Part shown: one piece after another, positions 10,950 through 22,256 of the stretch | Position numbering within the stretch: the first letter of the stretch is position 1 | Layout of the letters: every line of letters starts with the position of its first letter | Assembly (NCBI GenBank): GCA_030762935.1 | Contig: CM060896.1 | Location: 12,140,001 to 12,204,000 of the forward strand | Origin: Hymenopus coronatus | Taxonomy: Eukaryota; Arthropoda; Insecta; Mantodea; Hymenopodidae | Length of the DNA stretch: 64,000 nt | Direction of reading: 5' to 3' | The notes under the pieces: generated by a model | The model's input: the letters and a program-made list of their open reading frames with translations, nothing else | What the model was told of the DNA's origin: nothing | The model's database searches: none | Translations under genes and position numbers: made by a program

Positions 10950-12005
10950 TCTTCAGCTGTTGAACCCCTACTACCAGAATCTGAAGCTGTTGGTGCTGTC
11001 ATCTGGTGGAAGGGCAATGAGCTTGAGTAAGAAATCCATGGGTGTGTGGCGGTGTTTTAGAATAAAAATCTTTTCCCATACTGTGAACTCAAATGGATTG
11101 CATAATTCTTTTAATAATTTTATTTCTGTGTTAATTTTATCTAGTAGTGCCAAAACTAGTAAGCAACTGCAGATTTGTTGGATTGTTTAAGTTTTATGTT
11201 TCTTCTGTGTTCCTTGTGCATTTCCAAATTTCTTTTGATTTTACCAATGTATTTCAAATTGCACTCCAAGCAATCTATAGAATATATTCCTGATTTTTTG
11301 ATGGGGGTATTTTGTCTTTCAGTGAGGATCCTAAGATATTTTTTATACTGTATCTATTGATATAGTTTTATGTTGAATTTGTTAAACATTTTGCAAAATT
11401 TGTTGTGAAATTGTGGATTGTAAGTAAATTTGTAATATTTTTTTGGTTCTTCCTTTGTTTCCAGGGTAGTTATGTCTTTTAATATATTTTTACTTCTTGT
11501 ATTTCTTGATCTTCTTTTTGATGGTAGAAGTATCAAAACCATTGGTTATATTGTGTTTCAATGGCATCAAGAGGTATGTTGACTAATCTGAATGCTAAGC
11601 TGTTGATATTGGTTGGTAGAAGTTAAAACTGTTCTTTTTGTGTAGTTGTTAGTGTGTGTAGTTTTTTGGTGTATTCCAAACTCTATCTTGTTTCTGTTTC
11701 TTATTAATCTGAAATCAAGGAATGGAAGTTAGCATTATTTTCTCTTTCTATGGTGAATTCTATGGTTTTTTTCTTGTATAATGAGAAGATTGAGTGCATC
11801 TTGTGTAATTTTTCTTGACACTACAGCAAACATATCATCTGCATATCGAAATAAAATTTTGAAAATGTGTGGGAATGAATGTTATATGTATTTCAAATGT
11901 ACCTCTATATAGTTCTGTTAGAATCGCGGAAAGTGGATTTCCCATGGCTTGGCCCGTGATCTGTTGACATATGTTGTTAAAGGTGAAGGCTGATGAAAAT
12001 GATAT
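10950..12005 (-). pseudogene. Penelope-like element, reverse transcriptase and GIY-YIG remnant
   Basis: The minus strand carries FNNICQQITGQAMGNPLSA (about 11990-11935), then a YADDMFAVV catalytic box, then IEFGIHQKTTHTNNY (about 11680), typical of Penelope-like reverse transcriptases. Downstream are KSGIYSIDCLECNLKYIGK and RNLEMHKEHRR (about 11300-11210), a recognisable GIY-YIG nuclease with its C-x2-C pair. The final segment is INTEIKLLKELCNPFEFTVW (11130-11070). Such elements are retroelements whose endonuclease lies after the reverse transcriptase. Frame changes and stops make this copy dead. Confidence 0.75.
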
Positions 12006-12419
12006 TGAAAATAGGTTTAGGGGATATGTGGCAAGCTACGGAGTCGCTACAAAATGAGTTTTGGAAGATATTGAAAGACAAGAAATAATAGCAAGTTTTA
12101 ATTTGAAAAGCTTGTTGGAAATGTATAGAGAGATGAAAGTGGTCTGAAACAGGAAAACCATATTGTTACATGTGACAAAGCAGCAAGAGAAGGCTTTGCA
12201 TTGACTCTTTCTCATTTATTCACCATTTGTAAAAAAATATTACATGGTATCGTCATAACATTAGTGCTATTTACAAAATAAGATGAAGATGTGACTGATA
12301 TTTACAAAAGATGATGATGCAATGTGATCCAAGAATAATTATTTTTACATATATATCTCTGATTACCTAAAATTTAAACTCTTCTGTTGATTAAAATACA
12401 TTATTTATTAAGTACAACT
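12006..12419. other. Probable LINE 3' flanking sequence
   Basis: No coding match. It lies where the 3' UTR of the minus-strand LINE (12420-14530) would be, which is inference from position only. Confidence 0.3.
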
Positions 12420-12683
12420 TTGTTTCCTTTAATTTTTGTTTTTTCTTCCAAATGTTTAATTTTGGAAGGTAAGTGATTGTACAGATCCTTTGCACAAGTT
12501 TCTATCCATTCATTGTGTAATGTACCTCTTAGTCTATTTCTAAAGTAATTTATTCTCCTTCCGGTGTCATACAAATGTATTTTATATTGTTTTCTTCCTT
12601 GTGGTTTTTAACAACATATTTAATACACTCATATATATACAAACAAGGGACTGTAAGTAAGTCTGGTTTCTTGAAAGCAGTTC

Positions 12684-12918
12684 CACTGTTTTTTGTTTTT
12701 TGGTAGTGTTTAATGCCTGCTTTTACTGCTATGGCACTGCAGGTGATGACATTGGTGTTACATGAAGATGGAGCCCCAGTGGGGGAAACCGGAGAAAATG
12801 GAAAAACACACCCCTGCACCGCTTTGTCCACCACAAATCTGACATGCGGTCGCTTGGAATTGAACCCGGGTTGTCTAGATGAGAGGTGAGTGGTCTGACC
12901 ACTTGGCCATGGCGTGGT
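12684..12918 (-). mobile_element. SINE-B copy
   Basis: tRNA-derived SINE on the minus strand. The head has an A-box-like TGGCCAAGTGGTCAG and a B box (GGGTTCAATTCC) near 12865-12910. The shared body contains GACCGCATGT, GTGGTGGACAAAGC and CTCCATCTTCATG, ending GTGTTTAATG in + orientation at 12706. CAGTTC at 12678-12683 and 12919-12924 is the target duplication. Related copies are at 53644-53865 and 59183-59420. Confidence 0.8.
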
Positions 12919-13010
12919 CAGTTCTGCAACTTTGTCTTTTGTGCATTCTTTCAATTATCCTTATGACTTTTTTCTGAAGCTTAAATAGTTTAGTAATTAT
13001 AGTTTTTTGT

Positions 13011-13018
13011 GTTGTACC
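13011..13018. repeat. 8-bp target duplication GTTGTACC, left
   Basis: Identical to 14456-14463 and immediately outside the inverted ends of the hAT element. Eight bases is the hAT target length. Confidence 0.85.
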
Positions 13019-14455
13019 TAGAGCTGCCAGGTTTTTTAACTGAAAATAAGGGAGATTTCGGGAATGGTTTTCCCCGACACCTTGATATGGCAATCAGTTC
13101 ATTCATTCATTTTTTATTAGTCCTTTTAAAACATGTACATGTTGTTGGACATATCAGGTTACAAATATAAATATATAACTATTTACAATGTTTACATTAA
13201 TAATTATTTAGATGAACTATAAATATAATTTATAAAATTGAATATGTACCTACTATTTACAATTCATTTAGAAATTCCTCTACAGAATAAAAGCAAGCAT
13301 TTTTAAGTTCCTTCTTAAAGACTTTAGGGTTTTATATATGTTTCAAGTATACAGGAAGTTTATTGTAGAGTTCGCAAGCTGGTTTGGTTTTATACAGTTG
13401 TAACAATGTGCATGTGGAGCATAATTGTCTTTATTTCTTGTAAGATAATCATCATTGTTTCTATTTAATTGTCTACTACTATCCTTAATTTTTAAATACA
13501 TTATTGCTTTATATATATAATGAGTACAATGCCATAATGTTTACAATTTTTAAACGCTTCTTTACAAGATTCTGTCTGTTTTAGCCCCTGGATCAATCTC
13601 ACTGCTTTTTTTATAATATAAAATCTCTGTTTGTGGTTTTCTGTTTACTATGACCCCAAACTACAATACCATAAGAAAGATGTGGGTGGATTTATCCATA
13701 ATATATTGTCATTAACAGCTCTTAGTTTCCTAAACCTATGAATCTTTTAATAATAAATAAACCAATTACAAATTTTGTTGCATAATTTCTCAATATGTTT
13801 ATCCCAAATAAGATGTTGGTCAATAATGACTCCTAAAAAGTTGCATTATTCTACTTGTTCAATTTTGTCTTTCCCGATAAAAATGTCAATCTTTTTTATA
13901 TTTTTATTTTGTGGGGTATGAAAATTTATACATTTTGTTTTGTTTATATTAACTTGTAGGTATTGGATTTCAAGTGCTGGATTATTAATTTAGTGTTCTG
14001 TAATGTTATTGTTTCTAAGTTTTTAACTCCAATACCCATATTAATAATTGATATTATCATCTATATAATTGTAATTTTGCTATCTTTAAAATTAGGGTCA
14101 TTTAAAGGCGTGTATAATAAACAGTAGCGGCCTTCACCTCACATGATTTTACTTGCATTATAGAACCACAAACAAACAATACACATGTTCTTCTCTTCAA
14201 TTCAAAGACACATGTGAACCAGATGCGTGCTACCATTGTTACCAACAGCTAATTAAAATGCTGCTGCCAACATTGGGGAAAAAGGAACTACCATTTCAAT
14301 ATATCGCATATTCCAAATATCCTTCTAAAACCCAGAATTCATGGTAGAACATGAAATACAAGAGAAATAGTCCAAAATATGAAAGCCGGGAGACTCAATA
14401 AAATAAGGGTGAAATACAGGAGAACCTGGGAAATATAGGAGACCTGGCAACCCTA
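13019..14455. mobile_element. hAT-like non-autonomous element
   Basis: Ends are TAGAGCTGCCAGG and, inverted, TAGGGTTGCCAGG, with a perfect 8-bp duplication outside. No transposase sequence was seen. Most of the interior (about 13097-14110) is a LINE insertion. Without it the element is only about 420 bp, so it was probably a MITE-like hAT derivative. Confidence 0.8.
13097..14110 (-). pseudogene. LINE reverse transcriptase 3' portion, nested in hAT
   Basis: On the minus strand CNFLGVIIDQHLIWDKHIEK (near 13850-13790) is the motif after the palm. WGHSKQKTTNRDFIL follows, then LYNKLPVYLKH and FKKELKNACFYSVEEFLNEL near 13270, the classic end of a CR1/Jockey-like ORF2. The 3' UTR ends in a (TGAA)n run at 13097-13115. 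Several stops and frameshifts are present. A related LINE end is at 47995-48980. Confidence 0.75.
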
Positions 14456-14463
14456 GTTGTACC
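14456..14463. repeat. 8-bp target duplication GTTGTACC, right
   Basis: Partner of 13011-13018. Confidence 0.85.
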
Positions 14464-14569
14464 CCACAGTATAATTCAATTTATAAGGTGTGAAAGCAAA
14501 ATGCTGTCCTCTTCCATCACCTGCTTAGTTTGTTTTAAAACATATCCCACTATTGACTTTTTTTAATAA

Positions 14570-15441
14570 TTTTTACTTTCTCTACACGTACTATGTACAT
14601 AGTGTATAGAGAAGGTATTATATTGTATCCAAAAATTCCATATTGAGATTTCACCACAAATATATGTTTTGAGACCCCCTGCATCCTAAATATCCATTTC
14701 AGAAAACTGTCTATCTGTGTGCGCGCGCGTGTGTGTGTGTGAGGGGGCAGCATAGCAAAAAACAAAAAGTCTGTTAAATACCAACTTGTTATTTAAGTTC
14801 AGTATCATTCAAGGATGCAACGTTAAGATTTTCAAGAAAATCCCCTCACCCCAAACTACCCTTTACATGGAAAACATTTCAAAAATTTTGATTTTGTCAA
14901 AAATGGGTCTAATGATTTTGATTAAAATCTGTTATATTTACGATATTTATATTACAAAAAAAAATGTATATGTTGAATTTTCAGGGAATGCCCTCTGAAT
15001 ACCTCTTTATTCTGGATGAATTTTTCTAAATTTTACATAATTAGTAAACCATAATAGATAGACAAAACCTTACTACATAAATAATATAGATGTCATTAAA
15101 ACACACACTTTATATGATATAAATTTAAATTTTTTTTTGTGGACCTGACCATTTCTGAGATATTTCAAATTATTTATTCAGATTTAAAATACTTAAAACG
15201 TTTCTCACATTTTTTCTCCTGGCCATGCATAGAAACGGATTACCACCACATGGCAAAAAGCTTTTAAAACATTTGACTCACTTTAGCCTAGTGTTTTCCT
15301 CTATTTTCCTTCTAATTAATTATTACAATTACTGCTAATGTTATTCTCTATTATCATATAGTATAGGTATAGAAGAATATGCTTTTTAACAATAACGTGT
15401 TACAGTGATGTAGAGAAAGTTATGCAAATGGAACACATCAG
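14570..15441 (+). mobile_element. HINE-A copy, first of a tandem pair
   Basis: Starts TTTTACTTTCTCTACACG and ends in the hairpin plus AACACATCAG. The next copy starts at once, with no spacer other than T residues. Confidence 0.85.
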
Positions 15442-16334
15442 TTTTTTATTTTCCCTACACATTCTATGTACATAGTGTCTAGAGAAGGTATTGTTTTGCA
15501 TCAAAAAATTTGATTCCGAGGTTTCACCAGAAATATATGCAGGGGGGCATCCAAAAGAAACATTTTTAGAATTTTTTTTTGTGGTGTGCATGAGTGGGTG
15601 CATGGGGTGCATGCGTGCGTGTGGGCATGGCTGCGCATGTGTGTGTGTGTGTGTGTGGGGGAGGGGGGCAGTATAACACAAAAACGAAAAGTATGTTATA
15701 CCCCAAACTTGGTATTTATGTTCAAGATCATTCAAGGATGCGACACAAACATTTTTAAAAAAATTCCCCCTACACAAACTACTCTTTACATGGAAAAATT
15801 AAGATAGTTTCGATTTTCTCAAAAATGGCTCCAACAATTTTGTTTTAAACCTCTCATATTTAAGATATTTACATGACAAATAAACTGCATATTTTGAATT
15901 TTCTGGGAATAGGCTTTGAAGACCTCTTCATTCTGAATGATTTTTATTATATTTTGCATAACTGGTAAACCATAAGGGATAGATAAAACTTATTACACAA
16001 AAAATGTAGATCTCAATAAAAAACAATATTTTTCGTTGAGTTGGGCATTTTCGAGATATTCCTTGCTATTGATTTCAATTTTAAAATACTTAAACTTTTC
16101 TCATACCGGAACTTGTCAACTCCTGGCCACACAAAGAAACGGATTTCAATCCCATAGCAACCACATTTTAAAACATTTGACTGTCAATTTATCCTAGTGT
16201 ATGCCCTTATTTCCCCCCTACTTATAACTAAGTAATAAGATGTTTCTGCTAATGTTTTAACATGATAAGCTTGTTAATAATAATAATTTGTTACAGAGAT
16301 GTAGAGAAAGTCATCTGAATGGAGCACATCAGAT
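15442..16334 (+). mobile_element. HINE-A copy, second of a tandem pair
   Basis: Head-to-tail with the previous copy. The central microsatellite is expanded and interrupted (TGCATG and GT units, 15590-15660). Confidence 0.85.
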
Positions 16335-16645
16335 TTTTTCTACATGCATTCTCCAGTTCAATTTTCTATCAATTACTAAGCCCAGAAAGTTTGTGTGTGC
16401 AACCTGGCTGATGCTTTTGTTTCCTATTTTTAATTTTATACTTGTGTTATTTTTGTCCACCAAACTAATTTGATCCATTCAGTTTTATCAGTATCTATTA
16501 TCTTACAAGTCGCTGAAAAAGTTATTTAATACTGATAGCAATTTATTAGCTTTTTGCTCAAGCTTCTCCTCTGTTTTGTCTTTTACTATTATTGTTTTGT
16601 CATCTGCATATCCAATGAACAGGGTCTTGAAATTGAAGGGTTTGA
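16335..16645 (-). pseudogene. LINE reverse transcriptase fragment with YADD box
   Basis: The minus strand reads FKTLFIGYADDKTIIVKDKT from about 16640, then TEEKLEQKANKLLSVLNNFF, then TNFLGLVIDRKLNWRMH near 16365. The catalytic YADD box, its spacing to the FLG motif and the W-H follow the non-LTR reverse transcriptase pattern. Both ends are missing and one frameshift lies in between. Confidence 0.7.
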
Positions 16646-16755
16646 GAAGACATCTAGAGAAATACGCCTTGTATCACCTGAAGAATAAAGAATGGCATAT
16701 AGTTTTAGGATGTGAAGAAACTAGGATGCTTAGGAAGATAGGTAAAAATCTTATA
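16646..16755 (+). pseudogene. LINE C-terminal zinc-knuckle fragment
   Basis: The plus strand reads HLKNKEWHIVLGCEETRMLR, resembling the H-x4-C half of the zinc knuckle that ends many R1-like ORF2 proteins. Part of it is repeated at 17545-17602, on the other side of a HINE-A copy. Short and low confidence. Confidence 0.35.
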
Positions 16756-17542
16756 TGTACCATTCATATGACATTCTCTACATCTCTGTAACAAATTATT
16801 GTTAAAAAGCTTATTGTTATATCTGCTATAAATGATAATCAAGATAAACATCTTGATTACTTGCTTTCGTGTAAGTAGAAGGTAAATAACGGAATACACT
16901 AGGCTAAAAACCAAGTAAAATCTTTTAAAAACTGGTTGCCATATGGTTGAAATCCATTTCTATGCATGGCCAGGAGTTTAAACTTTCTAGGTGAGGAAAG
17001 TTTAAGTATTTTAAATCTGAAACAAATAACTTGAAATATCTCAGAAATGATCAATTCCATGAAAGAAACCTATGCAACATAAATTGTGGGTTTTAACAAG
17101 GTCTACATTTTTTATTTAGCAAGTTATTGTGTTCTCTTACAGTTTAACACTCATGTAAAATACATCCAGAATTAAGAGGTCTTTAGAGGCTATTCCCAGA
17201 AAATTCAAGATCTATATTTTATTTGCCATATATAAATATCTTTAATATACGGCAGCTTAATCAAAATCGTTAGAACCATTTTTGAGAAAATCCAAATTTT
17301 AGGACATTTTTTCCTTGTAAAGGGTAGTTTCCTCAAAATTCTTCGTGTCACATCCCTGGAAGATATCTAACACAAATACCATGTTTGGTATTCACCCAAC
17401 TTTTATTTTTGAGTTATCATGTTCACAGGCACTCGACACACACAGATGGACCTTTTTCTAAAAATGCTTTTTTTTTTTTTTTTTGGATACAGGGAACCCT
17501 GAAACTTGTATAGAATTTTGGGTGCAATGTAGAGAAAGTAAA
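16756..17542 (-). mobile_element. HINE-A copy
   Basis: Runs from the hairpin end near 16756 to the GTAGAGAAAGTAAAGA end. There is a deletion in the region before the 5' box and a long T run at 17468-17485. It is flanked by a ~55-bp direct duplication (16695-16749 and 17545-17602). Confidence 0.8.
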
Positions 17543-17699
17543 GAGCCATACAGTTTTAGAATGTGAAGAAACTAGGATGCTCAGGGAGAGGATAGATAAA
17601 AATAAATGGGCAACTTTACCACAAGAAACTCAAGTAATAAAGTAATGAATATAAAATCTAAGAGATATTTAATTAAAATTGGAAATTTTTTGGGTGGTG

Positions 17700-19275
17700 G
17701 ATGGGATGGATGGATGATAGTTTATTTTCAGTCATTAAGTATAAAACATACATAGGCTGCGTCATGAGAGAATAAAAATTAATTAAACATTTTATATACA
17801 ATAATGTTACAAAAATACATTTAAAATGGCTAAGATTAATCCCATTTCAGGTCATAAATGTCTGAAAAGCTATAAAGAGAATTTGCCTTTAAGATTGTTT
17901 TGATCCTCCTCTTAAAGTTTAAAAAAGGAAGAGTCTTGATATTCTGAGGTAAGGTGTTGAAAATTTTAACTGACATGCATGAAAAACTGTTAAGGGTATT
18001 ACTATATTTATATGTGTTAGTATAAATATCAGAGCATTTTTGAGTGCGATAATTGGACAGAATAACATATTGAGAAAAGGTTGATATTTTTTTTAACATA
18101 TAGGAGGGAAACCAGAACAAATATTGGAGGCAATGTCAGTATACCAAGTGGTTACAGTGAGTTCTTGGTGAAGCTCCCAATATGATACGTAGAGATTTCT
18201 CCCTGAAGAATGAATAACTGACCGGCAGAAGTGTGACTGCCCCATAACCTAGGTAACTATAATACACTTTAACAAGAGGGAGACACATGTCTAAGTGACC
18301 TTAATAAGAATAAGCTTTTATATATTTTATTTGGTAAGTAGTTAATATGAGTCTGCCAACCCAAGCCATATTCGATATGGATGCCCAGAAACTTAACTGA
18401 TGACAGGGAGGAAACATTTATAGAGAAAATGTTGTCTACAATTTTATTATGATTAATACAAAGTTTATTGGCATTACACCATTTCTGCAGATTACAGGCT
18501 AAATTGTGACTTTTAACAGAAATAACGTCTTGATTATCGTGAGAAAGACTAGTAGCGAGATCATCTGCAAACAGAAAAGTCTCTAGACATTCATCTATAC
18601 TGGCAGGTAGATCATCAATATATATGAGAAAAAGAACAGGTCCAAGTATAGACCCCTGTGGAGCACCATACTTCACCGGCCTAAAACTGGACATTTTGCC
18701 ATTTAAGGATACTACTGATACCTATTTTGGAGATAAGAGCATAAAAATTGTACACTGACTTTATGAAAGCCATAAAATTTAAGTTTTTCTATAAGAACAT
18801 CATGCAAAACTGTGTCAAAGGCCTTACTAAGATTGAAAAAACAGCTGAAGACCTTGCTGCTTCTTGCAAAACAATCAAAGCATCACTTTATAAAACCAGT
18901 TACAACTTCAATAGTACTACGAGAAGACCTGAAACCATACTGGCACTTAGAAAAAAGACAATTTCTCTCAAAGGAATCTATTATTTGTTTATTTACTAAG
19001 ACCTCAAACACTTTTGATATACTTGATATTATGCTAATTGGCCCTATAATTCTCATAGTCATTTTATTACCTTTCTTATAAACAGGAATAGCTTTGACAT
19101 ATTTGAAAGCATCAGGAAAAGTGCAAGTGTCTAAACAACAATTAAAAGTATTGGTTAAGCATTTACAAATGTAAGGAGAAGCAATTTTAAGAATTTCAGA
19201 ATTTATACCAAATATATCTAAACAAGAACTATTACTAAGTGAATGTATGGCTGAATAAACAGTAGGAGCCAAATG
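17700..19275 (-). pseudogene. LINE reverse transcriptase (ORF2) remnant
   Basis: Read on the minus strand from 19272: fingers and palm motifs AIPVYKKGNK, PISIISSISKVFE and QYGFRSSRSTIE (to 18883). Then GAPQGSILGPVLFLIYIDDL and LFADDLATS, the catalytic block (18690-18545), SVKFLGIHIEYGL (18390), and the C-terminal tail IFNTLPQNIKTLPFLNFKRR near 17950. The domain order is complete for the reverse transcriptase. The endonuclease domain is absent and frame changes occur near 18700-18890 and 18120-18270. GGAT repeats at 17700-17722 mark the 3' tail. Clade (Jockey/CR1-like) is tentative. Confidence 0.8.
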
Positions 19276-19432
19276 GTTAAGGAAAATTAGTCAACAGGAC
19301 AAAGAAAAAAATTAAACAATAATAGGTAGTATGTATTAGATTTAAGATATAATTAGGACCCAATAGCTCGACAACCTCAGGTTTGAGTCTGTTGGGCCTC
19401 AGGATACAGTGTAGTGATAAATAAAAAAAATT

Positions 19433-20588
19433 TAATGTGTTCCATTCACATGACTTTCTCTACATCTCTGCAAAAACATATTGTTAAAAAGGACATAATA
19501 GTTGACTATACTATGAATCCTATGACTTATCCTTGGGGTCATCATCTCAAAAAAATAAGTTGAGAACCCCTTGTTGTTTACCAGGAAACATGCGAGTCAG
19601 TTGATAAAATTCAATGCTATGCCAGCATGTTGTCATGGTAGCTCAGTGGAAGAGCAACTGGCTAGAGACTGGGAGATCCGTGGTTCAAATCCTGGCTATG
19701 TCATTTAATTTTTTCAGTCTGACTCTACCTATCCAACTCCTGTCCTACACACGGCTTGTGCGAAAAAAAAAAAAAAAAAAAAAAAATTGTTAAAAGCTTA
19801 TTCTTCATTTCTTTGATGCTAATCAAGAAAATATTAGCAGAAATAGTCTTATTACTTGCTTCTTTGTAAGTAGAAGCGAAATAAGGGAGCATCATAGATT
19901 AAAGTGATAGTCCAAAGTTGGTTACTATGAGACTGAAGTTCCTTTGTTTGTATGGCCAGGAGTTGACAAAGTTAACTATTTTAAAGCTGGAACCATTAAC
20001 AAGGAATGTCTCAAAAATGGTCAACTCCAGGGAAAAAGTGTTTATAACATAAATTGTGTGTTTTGACGAGCTCCACAAGTTTTGTATAGTAAGTCTTTAT
20101 CTGTCTTATGGTTTACCAGTTATGCAAAATTCATCTAGAATAAAGATGTCTTCAGAAGCTTTTTCCAGAAAACTCAAGAAATTCATTTTGTTTGTCATGT
20201 AAATATCGTTAATAATCAATATTTTAATCAAAATCGTTAGAGCCATATTTGAGATCAAAATTTTTCGAAAATGTTTCCATGTAAAGAGTAGTTAGGGGTG
20301 GGGAGATTTTCTTAAAAATCTTTGTGTCGTAACCTTGAAAGATATCAAACTAAAATACCAATTTTGGTATTTAACGTTCTTTTGTTTTTGGGCTATGCTG
20401 TCTCCCCCCCCCCCCCACACACACACACGCATGCTCACACTCATACACACATATTTCTTTCTAAAAAATGCTTTTCTTGGATTCAGGGCAACCCAAAACA
20501 TGTATTTCTGGTGAAATCTCGGTTTTGAATTTTCGGGTGCAATACAATACCTTCTCTATACACTATGTAGACAGTACATGTACATAAA
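19433..20588 (-). mobile_element. HINE-A copy with nested SINE-C
   Basis: Full length if the SINE at 19490-19785 is removed. The copy resumes at ATTGTTAAAAGCTTA and ends near 20588. The (CA) tract near 20410 is preceded by a C run. Confidence 0.85.
19490..19785 (+). mobile_element. SINE-C, full length with poly-A
   Basis: tRNA-like head GTAGCTCAGTGGAAGAGC (A box) and GGTTCAAATCC (B box) at 19639-19690, a tail with CTACCTATCCAACTCC, and an A run at 19762-19786. Unusually, about 140 bp lie upstream of the tRNA-like part. ATTGTTAAAA occurs at 19480-19489 and 19786-19795 as the target duplication. This is LINE-type retroposition into a HINE-A copy. Confidence 0.8.
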
Positions 20589-20636
20589 ATAAAAATGTAT
20601 ACTAATTTGCAAAATCTATGGAAATGAAATGAAATA

Positions 20637-20706
20637 ATAATAATAATAATAATTATAATATATATATATATATATTTATTTATTATTATTATTATTATTA
20701 CTATTA
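20637..20706. repeat. (AAT)n/(TA)n/(TTA)n microsatellite
   Basis: Three adjoining simple repeats directly downstream of a HINE-A copy. The surrounding 20591-20854 is AT-rich with nothing else seen. Confidence 0.9.
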
Positions 20707-20854
20707 TTTACCAACTCTAAATTGATATATTTATGTAATACTGATATTTATGTAATATAGATCAAATCACAAGCTGATCAATACTCTTTTCTGTAAAAAT
20801 ATAATGCATAATTATTGGTGCTAAGATAAATTAGTTATTCATCATCTGTAATTT

Positions 20855-21015
20855 GGAAAATTGTGCCATATAAAGAGCTTTGGATATGGCGGATTTTTTT
20901 TGTAAATCTTGTTTGTCCAAATCTTGGAGGATACCAAACTTAAACAACAAATTTGGTGTTTAGCCAACATTCTGTTTTCCAGCTATGTTGTGCACACACA
21001 TGTGCATGCACTGTG
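20855..21015 (-). mobile_element. HINE-A fragment, left arm of an inverted junction
   Basis: Covers the CTTGGAGGATACCAAACTTA region up to the CA tract. It then meets the opposite-strand fragment 21046-21738 through a (GT)n stretch. Confidence 0.7.
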
Positions 21016-21045
21016 TGTGTGTGTGTGTGTGTGTTTGAGGGGGTG

Positions 21046-21738
21046 TTGGGTGTGTGTGTGTATGTCGTGTGGGGAGGGGGGGGGGACAGCATAGCTCAAA
21101 TACGAACAGACCTTTAAATACCAAACTTGGTATTTAAATTTGGTTTCTTCCAACGATTTTCCAGAAAATCCCCCCACCCCCAACTACCCTTTACATGGAA
21201 CTTTTTTGGTAAATTTTCATTTTTTTCAAAAATGATTTAACGATTTTAATCAAAATCTCATATGTTTAAGATATTTACGTGCCAAATAAAATGTATATCT
21301 TGAATTTTCTGGGAATAGCCTCTAAAGACTACTTTATTCTGGATGAATTTTATGGAATTTTGAATAACTGCTAAATCGTAAGGGTTGGACAAAAACTTAC
21401 CACAGAAAAATTGTAGGGCACATTGAAACACACAATTTGTGTCATAAATATATTTTTTTTGTGGAGAGTATCATATTTGAGATATTCCTTATTTTTTGTT
21501 TCAGTTTTGAAAAACTGAACTTTTTGCTTTTCTCATACAGGAATTTGTCAACTTATGTCCATACAAACAAAGGAACATCAGTCACATAACAACCAGCTTT
21601 AGACTATCACTTTAACCTATGGTACTCCCTTATTTTGCTTCTACTTACAAGGAAGCAAGTAATAAAGACCATTTCTACAAATATTTTCTTGATTAGCACA
21701 AAGTAAATAGAAGCATATGCTTTTTAACAGCATTATTA
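21046..21738 (+). mobile_element. HINE-A fragment, right arm of an inverted junction
   Basis: Starts inside the central GT tract (GACAGCATAGCTCAAATACG) and continues to AAGCATATGCTTTTTAACA. The hairpin end is missing. Confidence 0.75.
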
Positions 21739-22018
21739 TTCCATTCCTTCTATTTTCCCAATTTCTACCAAGGCAACTTCTCTTGATATGATTCACCTAC
21801 TTATTTATGTCTGTGCCTCCCTCCCCAGATCGCCACTGCATAAAACATGGAAGTTCAGTTGATAAGCAAAGGTGAGAAAAATTTTAGAGGAAATAGAAAT
21901 GGAAAATATTTGGGATGTGAGCATGGGTATGAGAAAAGGGAGGAGTCAAAGCACATAATGAAAAACAAGAATTGTTTAGTAGCTTTAGAGATAAATATTT
22001 GCTGGAAATATACAGAAG

Positions 22019-22170
22019 AATCTGATGTGTTCCATTCACATGACTTTCTCTACATCTCTGAAACAAATTATTGTTAAAAAGCTTATTCTTCTATTTCATG
22101 ATAATTGAGATAAGCATTAGCAGAAATTGTCCTCATTACTTGATTTTTTGTAAGTAGAAGGAAAAAAAAA
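22019..22170 (-). mobile_element. HINE-A fragment, 3' end
   Basis: Begins with the hairpin TCTGATGTGTTCCATTCACA and stops at an A run (22162-22176), where the next copy starts. Confidence 0.75.
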
Positions 22171-22256
22171 AAAAAATCTAATGCATTCCATTCACATGAT
22201 GTCCTCTAGCTGTTCGGTAAAGAAAGCTTTTATTCAAAACATTCATCTGTTATCTA

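Larger units (their letters stand above)
12420..14530 (-). mobile_element. LINE C-terminal fragment split by a hAT and a SINE
   Basis: Removing the two insertions restores one LINE reading frame on the minus strand. LWGTTQKTIITKLFKLQKK and VIRIIERMHKRQSCRT come from 14510-14464 joined to 13010-12925. AFKKPDLLTVPCLYIYECIK follows from 12678 downward. This is the region after the palm of a non-LTR reverse transcriptase. The two insertions are flanked by duplications of GTTGTACC (hAT) and CAGTTC (SINE-B), which confirms the order: LINE first, then hAT and SINE. Confidence 0.75.
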
